From CAILAD01 sp964397085 (GTDB lineage: Bacteria > Patescibacteriota > Saccharimonadia > CAILAD01 > BJGX01), in NCBI GenBank assembly GCA_964397085.1, contig CAYNHH010000028.1, positions 1-10,792 of the forward strand: a DNA stretch of 10,792 bases, given 5' to 3'. The notes below the pieces were generated by a model. It was not told where the DNA came from. It searched no databases and saw only the letters and a program-made list of their open reading frames with translations. Each line of letters begins with the position of its first letter. The first letter of the stretch is position 1. The position numbers and the translations under genes were made by a program. This document shows positions 1-5,588 of this stretch, piece after piece.

Positions 1-6
1 ACTATC

Positions 7-30
7 TCGTTTGGAAATAATCACAAACGA
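7..30. repeat. Perfect inverted repeat, possible operator or leader hairpin
   Basis: TCGTTTG (7-13) and CAAACGA (24-30) form a perfect 7-bp inverted repeat with a 10-base spacer. It lies directly downstream of a leftward promoter (-10 at 40-45), roughly +4 to +27 of the predicted transcript. That is a classic place for a repressor site, but the RNA could equally fold into a leader hairpin. No T run follows within the window, so it is not an obvious terminator. It does not match the CIRCE element arms (TTAGCACTC/GAGTGCTAA). The controlled gene lies beyond the left edge. Confidence 0.5.
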
Positions 31-39
31 ACTGCCACT

Positions 40-68
40 ACCATACTACAATTTTACTTATAGGTCAA
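40..68 (-). promoter_or_regulatory. Leftward sigma70-type promoter for a gene off the left edge
   Basis: Read on the minus strand, TTGACC (63-68) is followed after exactly 17 bases by TATGGT (40-45). The -35 matches five of six consensus bases and the -10 four of six. Transcription would start near base 33 and run off the left edge. No start codon with an open frame is visible in the remaining bases, so the leader is at least about 30 nt and contains the inverted repeat at 7-30. The promoter is divergent from the LOG-family gene at 155. Confidence 0.55.
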
Positions 69-139
69 TAGTTTTATCAAGATTCTAATCAAGAAAGGTA
101 GCCTCAATTACAAAACTAGCATAACCCTAATAAAACCAG

Positions 140-145
140 TAGAAT
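140..145 (+). promoter_or_regulatory. -10 box just above the LOG-family gene
   Basis: TAGAAT lies 9 bases before the ATG at 155, so transcription would begin within a few bases of the start codon. There is no Shine-Dalgarno sequence in front of this ATG, which fits a leaderless or near-leaderless mRNA. The hexamer 17 bases upstream (TAGCAT, 117-122) is a poor -35, so the call rests on the -10 and its spacing. Confidence 0.35.
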
Positions 146-154
146 AGATTACAT

Positions 155-853
155 ATGGATAGTACTATCAAGCCCCACACCTTAGAAGAGATAATGCACT
201 CATGTGATGCAAGCACAACAGATGAGAATGCACAGCGGGTATGTCTAATCAACGAAGAAATTTCGCAAGGACTCAGTATCATTCAGCGCTACCCTAAGAA
301 AGTAACATTTTTTGGCTCAGCCAGATTTAAGGAGAATCACCCCGAGTATATCAAAGCAAGAGCCTTGGCCGCTCGACTCGTAAAAGAGCTCGATTACACA
401 GTCTTAACGGGTGGTGGCCCAGGCATAATGGAAGCGGCCAACCGAGGAGCCAAAGAGGCTGGTGGGCACTCTATAGGGCTAAATATTCAATTACCCCAAG
501 AACAATCAGCCAATCCCTACCAGACAGTCTCCGTACCCTTTCACTATTTCTTTACGCGTAAAGTTACACTAGCTTTTGCCGCTCGATTGTATATTTACTT
601 CCCAGGTGGTTACGGTACGCTTGATGAATTCTACGAGATTCTTACTCTTGTACAGACAGGTAAAATTCATAAAGTACCAATTATCTGCGTCGGTGCCAAG
701 TTTTGGGAACCAATCGACATGGGCGTACATCAAGCAGATATGCTCTCGCCAGACATGACAACGATTGATCCAGAAGATACGAGTCTCTATACCATCACCG
801 ACGATCTCGACACAATCATGCAAATTGCTCGCAACGCCCAGATGCGCGTATAA
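155..853 (+). CDS. LOG-family protein, probable nucleoside 5'-monophosphate phosphoribohydrolase
   Basis: This belongs to the LOG (formerly 'lysine decarboxylase') Rossmann-fold family. Characterised members hydrolyse the N-glycosidic bond of cytokinin riboside or other nucleoside 5'-monophosphates, releasing base and ribose 5-phosphate. The 232-residue protein shows the family hallmarks in order: FFGSAR (52-57), the phosphate-binding GGGPGIMEA (86-94), FTRK with the expected catalytic Arg135, and PGGYGTLDE (150-158) ending in the expected catalytic Glu158. About 45 residues precede the core and are not diagnostic. The length fits the somewhat longer bacterial members. It has no signal peptide and is presumably cytoplasmic. 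The gene stands alone: it is divergent from the promoter at the left edge and convergent with the winged-helix gene at 905. The true substrate in this organism is not shown by the sequence, and plant-type cytokinin production should not be assumed. Confidence 0.9.
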   Translation: MDSTIKPHTLEEIMHSCDASTTDENAQRVCLINEEISQGLSIIQRYPKKVTFFGSARFKENHPEYIKARALAARLVKELDYTVLTGGGPGIMEAANRGAKEAGGHSIGLNIQLPQEQSANPYQTVSVPFHYFFTRKVTLAFAARLYIYFPGGYGTLDEFYEILTLVQTGKIHKVPIICVGAKFWEPIDMGVHQADMLSPDMTTIDPEDTSLYTITDDLDTIMQIARNAQMRV

Positions 854-886
854 AAAATCCCTAGATATTCTCTGTATTCTAGGGAT
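852..886 (-). terminator. Intrinsic terminator of the winged-helix gene at 905-1249
   Basis: ATCCCTAGA (857-865) and TCTAGGGAT (878-886) form a perfect 9-bp stem with a 12-base loop. On the minus strand the stem runs into a T run (complement of 852-857) and lies about 20 bases past the stop at 905. On the plus strand no T run follows, so it is a proper terminator only for leftward transcription, although the hairpin also sits right after the LOG gene's stop. Confidence 0.7.
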
Positions 887-904
887 CATTAGATATGTAC
901 TTCA

Positions 905-1249
905 CTACTCGCCGTGTCTTTTCCGCCAATACTCTTGAAGAAGAGACCCCCACTCATCCATAAGTTGCTCCTGAAGTTCTTCATTAAAACTATATTTCAG
1001 AGTATGGACTAGCCCTCTAGGCGTATTCTCTGCACTATATAGCTCAATAAGATAGTTTTTCTGTTTCAGCTGAGTAAACGCCATTCTGAACTTTCTACGA
1101 GACAGGCCAGAAATCCTTCTCATCTCCTGTAAGCTCCAAGCATATTGATTGATTCTAGTGCCAGCATGAACATTGAAGGCAGTATTCATTTCTTCACTCA
1201 ATAATTCAAATAGAAGCCTATTCTCGGGAAAATCGAGGAGATTAGTCAT
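905..1249 (-). CDS. Small winged-helix DNA-binding-like protein
   Basis: I do not recognise a named family for this 114-residue protein, but its pattern suggests a stand-alone winged helix-turn-helix. A helix at about 39-50 (WSLQEMRRISGLS) is followed by a basic recognition-helix-like stretch at 51-65 (RRKFRMAFTQLKQKN), then the strand YLIEL and a possible wing with LVHTLKYSFN (80-89). A charged, aromatic tail closes it. It is basic and has no signal peptide or membrane helix. A strong Shine-Dalgarno (GAGAGGA, complement of 1254-1260) five bases before ATG fixes the start. It has its own -10 box (1280-1285) and its own terminator, so it is probably monocistronic. The next gene upstream encodes another protein of the same length and similar apparent fold. 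A transcription-regulator role is inference; a replication- or phage-related DNA-binding protein is an alternative. Confidence 0.75.
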   Translation of the reverse strand: MTNLLDFPENRLLFELLSEEMNTAFNVHAGTRINQYAWSLQEMRRISGLSRRKFRMAFTQLKQKNYLIELYSAENTPRGLVHTLKYSFNEELQEQLMDEWGSLLQEYWRKRHGE

Positions 1250-1279
1250 GATTTCCTCTCACTTGAGGTGCTACGCAAG

Positions 1280-1285
1280 ATTATA
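1280..1285 (-). promoter_or_regulatory. Promoter -10 box for the winged-helix gene at 905-1249
   Basis: On the minus strand there is a perfect TATAAT (complement of 1280-1285), 30 bases above the ATG at 1249. No good -35 hexamer is found at 16-18 bases. The predicted transcript starts near 1273 and has a leader of about 24 nt carrying a strong Shine-Dalgarno. It lies just beyond the terminator of the preceding gene (1314-1339), which supports an independent transcription unit. Confidence 0.5.
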
Positions 1286-1313
1286 ACACGTGAATTTGAC
1301 GTAGTACCTATAT

Positions 1314-1339
1314 AAAAACCCCGAACATAGCATTCGGGG
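1314..1339 (-). terminator. Intrinsic terminator of the winged-helix gene at 1347-1691
   Basis: CCCCGAA (1319-1325) and TTCGGGG (1333-1339) make a perfect, GC-rich 7-bp stem with a 7-base loop. On the minus strand it is followed at once by five T (complement of 1314-1318) and then AT-rich sequence. It begins 7 bases after the TGA stop at 1347-1349, which supports UGA being read as stop here. Confidence 0.85.
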
Positions 1340-1346
1340 CGGTAAA

Positions 1347-1691
1347 TCAGTCTGCGCGAACTTGCTTCTTCAGCGGCTCGGCATACTGCAAGAAGGGCAA
1401 GATTTCGTCAATTCTACGACGATTCAAGGTGTAGCGAATCTGCAAAGTGCTTTCTTGTGCTGAATTTCGAGTTAATTGCGTGGTCTCTACCAACCCTTCA
1501 TCCAGCAACTCTCTAAGTACGCGACGGATCACTCGACGACGAAAATTCACACCATTGTAGATATCTTCAATACCAAAGGAGGCTTTCGTTACATACTCTG
1601 CCCTAGGCCGTACAAAGGCAATGCCAGCAGTGTGACTAGCAAGCACACTAATGATCTGTACTCTGCATTCAGCAGGATATATCCTTCGCAC
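1347..1691 (-). CDS. Small winged-helix DNA-binding-like protein with consensus promoter
   Basis: This 114-residue basic protein looks like a stand-alone winged helix, though I cannot name its family. The N-terminal half (about 8-35) is predicted to be helical. At 49-66 the arginine-rich NFRRRVIRRVLRELLDEG has the shape of a recognition helix followed by the turn typical of 'R..L..L...GLV' winged-helix proteins. GLVETTQL and STLQIRYTLN (81-90) would be the wing strands. It starts with GTG at 1691, chosen because GAGGAG (complement of 1697-1702) lies five bases upstream. It ends in TGA, immediately followed by a strong terminator. Its promoter is the best in the window, suggesting strong or tightly regulated expression. 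It is clearly not a close copy of the other 114-residue winged-helix protein at 905-1249, since the sequences do not align well outside the fold pattern. Function is unknown; regulator is the likeliest role. Confidence 0.75.
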   Translation of the reverse strand: MRRIYPAECRVQIISVLASHTAGIAFVRPRAEYVTKASFGIEDIYNGVNFRRRVIRRVLRELLDEGLVETTQLTRNSAQESTLQIRYTLNRRRIDEILPFLQYAEPLKKQVRAD

Positions 1692-1747
1692 TTTTTCTCC
1701 TCAGTTGATTCGTGCGGTAGCGTTGATCGCTCTAGAAATGCTTAAGT

Positions 1748-1776
1748 ATAATACTGCTCGCATCAGATAATGTCAA
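1748..1776 (-). promoter_or_regulatory. Near-consensus sigma70 promoter for the gene at 1347-1691
   Basis: On the minus strand a perfect -35 TTGACA (complement of 1771-1776) is separated by 17 bases from TATTAT (complement of 1748-1753), five of six to consensus. Transcription should start near 1741, giving a leader of about 50 nt. The leader contains a short AGCG-ATCAA-CGCT inverted repeat and the GAGGAG ribosome binding site. This is the strongest promoter match in the window. It also lies downstream of the phosphatase gene, so the winged-helix gene does not depend on read-through. Confidence 0.8.
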
Positions 1777-1813
1777 TAATAGCACCAAATTAAGATAGTA
1801 CAGTGATCTATAT

Positions 1814-2653
1814 TCACTCTTTGACTGGATCATTGATAATCCGTGGATATTGCTCAAGAAGCGCGCCAATCTGCTCAGTCGTAACATTACCCCTACCTTG
1901 CGAGTATTCAACCGGATAAGAGTTGGTGGTAAGCTGCTTCTTAACACCTGAGTCCCACGGGCAAACACTCGTAGCGCGAACAAGTTTTTCTGACAACTCA
2001 CCAGACTCTTTACGACGCGTGTACCACAACACTTGACAGTTACGAATGCGATTAACTGGATCATGGAGCGACTCAAGCGTGTGATATTGTTCTACCGTGA
2101 GCCCCTCAAGCAAAAACCTCATGGCCCACATAATCTCGCCGTGACAAACTATGATCACACGCTTATCGCTACACTCACGGTGCAGAGTATCAATAATAGT
2201 TGATTTAAGGCGCATTACCACATCTGCTATAGACTCACCATTAGGTGGACACCAATAAAACGGATCGATATCTTTTTCTTTAGCAGATACTGCATGCACT
2301 GCTTCACGTTCACTAGCAGGTATTCTATCAAATTCTCCCCAATTTCGCTCACGTATAAAGATATCTTCTCGCCAGCGAGCGCTTGGTAAGTCAAGCCAGT
2401 AAGCAGTCTCCTGTGCGCGCAAATAATGAGACATATACTGCCGGTCAAACTGTGGGCCAATATATTTTTTGATAAATTCACTTGCAGCTTGAGCCTGTCT
2501 AATACCCTTGTCCGTTAAGCGCCACAAAGAACTGTGACGATTGCGGTATTCCTCAGTAAAATGCCTGTCATCACCACCCTCACTAGCCTTAACTGCTACA
2601 TTTCCCTCAGATTCACCGTGACGTACAAGAACAAGATCAATTGGCATTGTCAT
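1814..2653 (-). CDS. Histidine phosphatase family protein (phosphoglycerate mutase-like), enlarged
   Basis: This is a branch-1 histidine phosphatase: a histidine is phosphorylated during removal or transfer of a phosphate group. The motif RHGESEGN (11-18) carries the nucleophile His12. Arg79 within the LRAQET stretch, the acidic ERNWGEFDR (102-110), PNGES (137-141) and CHGE with His171 complete the active site pattern. The protein has 279 residues, against roughly 200 for simple family members. The extra length is a segment between residues 20 and 45 and a C-terminal tail after about 230, which may shape substrate choice. No signal peptide or membrane helix is seen, so it is probably cytoplasmic. 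The ATG at 2653 is preferred over the ATG two codons later because AGGAG (complement of 2661-2665) lies seven bases upstream. No terminator follows, so some read-through into the winged-helix gene is possible. Substrate cannot be told; a true glycolytic mutase is less likely than a general phosphatase. Confidence 0.9.
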   Translation of the reverse strand: MTMPIDLVLVRHGESEGNVAVKASEGGDDRHFTEEYRNRHSSLWRLTDKGIRQAQAASEFIKKYIGPQFDRQYMSHYLRAQETAYWLDLPSARWREDIFIRERNWGEFDRIPASEREAVHAVSAKEKDIDPFYWCPPNGESIADVVMRLKSTIIDTLHRECSDKRVIIVCHGEIMWAMRFLLEGLTVEQYHTLESLHDPVNRIRNCQVLWYTRRKESGELSEKLVRATSVCPWDSGVKKQLTTNSYPVEYSQGRGNVTTEQIGALLEQYPRIINDPVKE

Positions 2654-2726
2654 AAAAATACTCCTATATATCTACTACTTTACCATTTAATTGTCTAAAA
2701 TCTATCAGCAACTACCCAGAATTTGC

Positions 2727-2732
2727 TATAAT
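2727..2732 (+). promoter_or_regulatory. Extended -10 promoter for the coiled-coil gene
   Basis: A perfect TATAAT is preceded by TGC, giving an extended -10 (TGN-TATAAT), which can act without a good -35. The hexamer 17 bases upstream is poor. Transcription would start near 2739, leaving a leader of about 37 nt with GAGGG (2761-2765) as ribosome binding site. It sits between the divergent phosphatase gene and this gene. Confidence 0.6.
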
Positions 2733-2775
2733 ACTTATCTAAATTATAGTCTAAAGTAAAGAGGGAAAACAAAAT

Positions 2776-3189
2776 ATGGAAGATACTAAGTCACCAGAGG
2801 TACAAGAAGAAAAGACCACCATTGAGGCCATTCACAATCTGATGCCTGAAATGCGAGAAACTCAGAATAATGTCAAAACGTTACGTGACCAACTCAAAGA
2901 CGTCATGGAGCAAAATGATGAATACCGAGTGCTCGCAGAACAGATCAAAGAGCTATCAGAAAAACGCCTAATGGCCAAAAAGGCCCTACTAGACGATAAA
3001 GACTACCAAAAAGTCAGTGCCGATCTCGATGACGAACGTCTCAAGCTCAAGGACTTACAAGAAATACTCAGTCACTACCTAGTGAGCTACTATCGTGAGA
3101 CTAACGAAACTCAAGTAACAGATGATATGGGTGAGACTCGTGCAGTCGTAGTAAGCGCCAAAATAGGTAAAGCTGAAGCCGCAAAGTAG
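2776..3189 (+). CDS. Coiled-coil protein of unknown function
   Basis: I cannot assign a named family. The 137-residue protein is highly charged and almost entirely helical in pattern. Heptad-like spacing of hydrophobic residues runs from about 25 to 104, broken around 73-80 (DDKDYQKV), which suggests a helical hairpin of two antiparallel coils. The last 25 residues turn beta-like and alanine-rich (TRAVVVSAKIG). There is no signal peptide, cysteine or membrane segment. The ATG is preceded by GAGGG ten bases upstream and an extended -10 promoter. It lies 50 bases before rpmE and the translation genes, but rpmE has its own promoter, so co-function is only a guess. Such small coiled-coil proteins can act as adaptors, chaperones or structural proteins. 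Confidence 0.8.
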   Translation: MEDTKSPEVQEEKTTIEAIHNLMPEMRETQNNVKTLRDQLKDVMEQNDEYRVLAEQIKELSEKRLMAKKALLDDKDYQKVSADLDDERLKLKDLQEILSHYLVSYYRETNETQVTDDMGETRAVVVSAKIGKAEAAK

Positions 3190-3195
3190 TACCAT

Positions 3196-3209
3196 CTGGT
3201 ATTGACCAG
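3196..3209. repeat. Inverted repeat overlapping the rpmE -35 box
   Basis: CTGGT (3196-3200) and ACCAG (3205-3209) form a perfect 5-bp inverted repeat around ATTG, and a further ACCA occurs at 3191-3194. The right arm overlaps the -35 hexamer TTGACC (3202-3207). A regulator binding here would block RNA polymerase. There is no T run, so it is not a terminator. At five base pairs per arm it could be chance. Confidence 0.3.
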
Positions 3210-3230
3210 TCCTACCTGATGTGATAGTAT
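3202..3230 (+). promoter_or_regulatory. Promoter of rpmE, with transcription start at the start codon
   Basis: TTGACC (3202-3207) and TAGTAT (3225-3230) are 17 bases apart. The -10 ends 9 bases before the ATG at 3240, so the mRNA would begin only a few bases above the start codon. An overlapping -10 choice, TATAGT (3228-3233), would place the start exactly on the ATG but with a 20-base spacer. There is no Shine-Dalgarno, which supports a leaderless or near-leaderless message. Confidence 0.6.
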
Positions 3231-3239
3231 AGTGTAGTT

Positions 3240-3596
3240 ATGAAAACCGGAATTCACCCAGAATATATGAAAACCAAGGTTACTTGCCTTGGTTGTAATA
3301 CCACTTTTGATAGTATGTCTACCGTGTCAGAAATGAACGTAGACGTCTGCTCAAAGTGTCACCCTTTCTATACTGGCAAACAAAAGCTAGTAGATACCGA
3401 GGGTCGTATCGACCGGTTTAAGGCCAAGCAAAAAGCTGCCGACTCTAAAAAAGATGATCTCGTCAAAAAAGGCCAAAAAGCCCTTACCAAAGCTGAAGCT
3501 AAAGCTATGTTACAAGCTGATGCTGAGATCTCTGACAAAAACACCGTCGAAGCCAAAAAAGATTCAAAACCAGCTGCTGACTCTACAGACAAATAA
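3240..3596 (+). CDS. rpmE: Ribosomal protein bL31, zinc-binding type, with long C-terminal tail
   Basis: bL31 sits on the 50S subunit and helps bridge it to the 30S head. Residues 1-62 match the family closely: the start KTGIHPEY, STVSEMNVDVCSKCHPFYTGKQK (27-49), then GRIDRF (55-60). Cys16, Cys19, Cys37 and Cys40 make the zinc-binding set of the C+ form. The usual bL31 ends at about 65-75 residues. Here a lysine- and alanine-rich, low-complexity tail of about 50 residues follows, giving 118 in all. The tail is probably disordered or loosely helical and could contact rRNA. The ATG at 3240 is the only sensible start and lies directly below the promoter. Next to prfA and prmC it forms a translation gene cluster, a grouping seen in many bacteria. 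A strong hairpin terminator follows. Confidence 0.95.
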   Translation: MKTGIHPEYMKTKVTCLGCNTTFDSMSTVSEMNVDVCSKCHPFYTGKQKLVDTEGRIDRFKAKQKAADSKKDDLVKKGQKALTKAEAKAMLQADAEISDKNTVEAKKDSKPAADSTDK

Positions 3597-3609
3597 CTTT
3601 TCAGATATC

Positions 3610-3644
3610 AAAAAAGCAATGTATACTATAAGCATTGCTTTTTT
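3610..3644. terminator. Strong hairpin terminator between rpmE and prfA
   Basis: AAAAAAGCAATG (3610-3621) and CATTGCTTTTTT (3633-3644) pair perfectly over 12 bp, with an 11-base loop. The T run makes it an intrinsic terminator for rpmE; the A run makes it symmetric for the other strand. It ends only 14 bases before the prfA ATG, so prfA is reached either by read-through or from a promoter inside the hairpin (TATACT, 3622-3627, in the loop, with no good -35). Confidence 0.8.
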
Positions 3645-3658
3645 GTTAAACCAAAGCC

Positions 3659-4720
3659 ATGATTGACCAAGCCAAAATCAACCAACTACAAGAAGAACTT
3701 AATGCCATTGAAGCCCAGCTCGCTGATCCGGAGGTTTACGCTAGCCAAAAAAGTGCCGCGCTTGTAACTCGACAACGCGAAATGAATACCAATCTTGAGT
3801 TATTTAAAGAACTGGTAAAAACAGCCGCCGATCTCAATGAAGCACAAACCATGCTTAATGACCCTGAGATGAAAGATCTAGCTGAAGAGACAGTCACAGA
3901 GTTAGAACCCAAGCTCGCTCGGTTAGAATCAGAAGCAAAAATTGCCCTACTACCCACAGACCCCAATGAACACAAAAACGCTATTATAGAAATCCGTGCT
4001 GGTGCTGGTGGCGACGAATCCAGTTTATTTGCTGCTGATCTACTGCGCATGTACTCACGTTACGCCGAAACTCACGGTCTCAAGTTAGAACTCCTCAGCG
4101 AAAGCCAAGGAACTAGCGGTGGATATAAGGAAGTAATTGTAGCTATAAATGGCGCGAATGCCTATGGACTACTCAAATACGAAAGTGGTGTACATCGTGT
4201 ACAACGCATTCCAGCTACCGAGAGTGCTGGTCGTATTCACACCAGTACTGCCACGGTTGCAGTACTGCCTGAGGCAGTTGAATCAGATATTGAAATTAAT
4301 CCTAATGATCTCAGAATTGACGTATTTAGAAGTGGTGGTAATGGTGGTCAAAGTGTAAACACCACTGACAGTGCAGTACGTATTACTCACTTACCCACTG
4401 GTGTAGTAGCAACCTGCCAAGATGAGAAGTCTCAACTCAAAAACAAACTCAAAGCTATGGGAGTATTGCGGTCTCGCCTATTGGATATTCGTGAACAAGA
4501 AGAAGCCAAAAAACTCGGCGACACCCGTCGCTCACAGATTGGTACTGGTGATAGATCTGAGAAAATTCGTACCTACAATTACCCGCAAGATCGTATTACT
4601 GATCATCGTATTGGCTATACCACTCATAATATTTCTAAAGTAATGGATGGTGACCTAGATGGAATTTTTGAAGCCCTACGTGACGCTGCAGTGCAGAGCG
4701 CACTCGAATCGCAAGAATAA
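3659..4720 (+). CDS. prfA: Peptide chain release factor 1
   Basis: RF1 recognises UAA and UAG in the ribosomal A site and triggers hydrolysis of the finished peptide. The 353-residue length is typical. The N-terminal coiled region (1-95) is followed by the conserved EIRAGAGGDE (111-120), RVQRIPATES (180-189) with the stop-codon-reading tripeptide PAT (185-187) that marks RF1 rather than RF2, and the catalytic GGQ (229-231). The residues in front of GGQ read GGN where most RF1 proteins have SGA or similar, and Ser replaces His after it. Otherwise TTDSAVRITHLPTG and the C-terminal RTYNYPQDRITDHRIG are standard. No Shine-Dalgarno precedes the ATG. The gene follows the rpmE terminator by 14 bases and is 11 bases ahead of prmC, whose product methylates the GGQ glutamine. 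Confidence 0.97.
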   Translation: MIDQAKINQLQEELNAIEAQLADPEVYASQKSAALVTRQREMNTNLELFKELVKTAADLNEAQTMLNDPEMKDLAEETVTELEPKLARLESEAKIALLPTDPNEHKNAIIEIRAGAGGDESSLFAADLLRMYSRYAETHGLKLELLSESQGTSGGYKEVIVAINGANAYGLLKYESGVHRVQRIPATESAGRIHTSTATVAVLPEAVESDIEINPNDLRIDVFRSGGNGGQSVNTTDSAVRITHLPTGVVATCQDEKSQLKNKLKAMGVLRSRLLDIREQEEAKKLGDTRRSQIGTGDRSEKIRTYNYPQDRITDHRIGYTTHNISKVMDGDLDGIFEALRDAAVQSALESQE

Positions 4721-4731
4721 TATTTAATGCA

Positions 4732-5553
4732 ATGACCATTAAAAGTACTCTCAATAAGGCCACGACACAACTTATAGAAATTGGCATCCCATCAGCAAGA
4801 CTAGATGCCGAACTACTCCTAGCCCATATTCTTGGCAAAAACCGTGAATACTTGATTGCCCATGATGATCAGATACTATCAGATGATGAAATATCCCTAT
4901 ACAATACATATATTTCACGTCGTCTTGATCGAGAACCAGTGTGTTATATCACCAATACCTTAGAGTTCTATGGAATCAATTTCTATGTAGACAATAGAGT
5001 GCTGAGCCCACGTGTAGAGACTGAGCTAATTGCTGAGCAAGCCATAAAAAATGCTTCACAAAATTCGACTCTTATCGATATTGGCACCGGCAGCGGTGCT
5101 ATTGCTATCGCAATAGCCAAGCATCGCCCTGACCTCACAATTACTGCTACAGAAGTATCTACAGAGGCTCTTACTGTAGCCCAAAAAAATGCTAAGGCAA
5201 TTTTGGGTAGTGATCACAAAATATCATTTATAACAGCCGACATATTTGATGGAGTAGATGGAGTATTCGATACGGTCGTGACCAATCTGCCATATGTCTC
5301 AAAAGATTATATTCCAAATATGAAACCAGAGGTACAAAAGGAGCCTGCTGTAGCTCTCTTTGGCGGTAGTGGCGACGGGCTAGATTTGTATAGACGATTT
5401 TACACGCAGCTACCCCAGCATATTAAATCTGGATCGCGAGTGTATCACGAATCAGACCCATGGCAACACGAAGCACTCACTAAGCTCGCAGTGAGTGCTG
5501 GGCTCAAGCCGATACTTGAAGAATATTTAATTCTTGGCTTCAAAAAGGTATAA
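4732..5553 (+). CDS. prmC: Release factor glutamine methyltransferase PrmC
   Basis: PrmC uses S-adenosylmethionine to methylate the glutamine side-chain nitrogen of the GGQ motif in release factors, which raises termination efficiency. The 273 residues show the N-terminal helical domain (ARLDAELLLAHILGKNREYL, 22-41), LSPRVETEL (91-99), the AdoMet-binding DIGTGSG (116-122), and EPAVALFGGSGDGLDLYRR (204-222). The catalytic motif is NLPY (185-188) instead of the usual NPPY; Asn, second Pro and Tyr are kept. The C-terminal strand region is divergent from the usual 'E.G..Q' version (HESDPWQHEAL, 239-249). The gene starts 11 bases after prfA and is clearly co-transcribed with it, so substrate and modifying enzyme are made together. 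Confidence 0.95.
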   Translation: MTIKSTLNKATTQLIEIGIPSARLDAELLLAHILGKNREYLIAHDDQILSDDEISLYNTYISRRLDREPVCYITNTLEFYGINFYVDNRVLSPRVETELIAEQAIKNASQNSTLIDIGTGSGAIAIAIAKHRPDLTITATEVSTEALTVAQKNAKAILGSDHKISFITADIFDGVDGVFDTVVTNLPYVSKDYIPNMKPEVQKEPAVALFGGSGDGLDLYRRFYTQLPQHIKSGSRVYHESDPWQHEALTKLAVSAGLKPILEEYLILGFKKV

Positions 5554-5554
5554 T
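5549..5554 (+). promoter_or_regulatory. Possible -10 box for the orphan gene at 5589
   Basis: A perfect TATAAT overlaps the prmC stop codon. It has no clear -35 at 16-18 bases and no TGN extension. A transcript from here would begin near 5561 with a 28-nt leader holding the strong AAGGAG site. Co-transcription with prmC (35 bases apart) is an equally good explanation. Confidence 0.35.
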
Positions 5555-5588
5555 AACCTCGACCGCACCTATCCACTAAGGAGACAAG

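Noticed and set aside
1..154. A coding gene in the first 154 bases
   Set aside because: No open frame of useful length with a start signal was seen on either strand; the stretch is better explained as a divergent promoter region.
569..889. 106-codon open frame on the minus strand inside the LOG gene
   Set aside because: It lies antisense to a well-supported gene, has no recognisable motif and no ribosome binding site evidence.
1476..1745. 89-codon plus-strand frame across 1476-1745
   Set aside because: It is antisense to the winged-helix gene, crosses its ribosome binding site, and has no start signal or recognisable motif.
1732..2076. 114-codon minus-strand frame overlapping the phosphatase gene
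   Set aside because: It is out of frame within the phosphatase gene and runs over the consensus promoter of the winged-helix gene; no protein-like pattern.
2669..2697. TAGACA-N17-TAGATA on the minus strand as promoter of the phosphatase gene
   Set aside because: The spacing is right, but transcription would start near 2662, inside the AGGAG ribosome binding site at 2661-2665, so the true promoter is probably further upstream.
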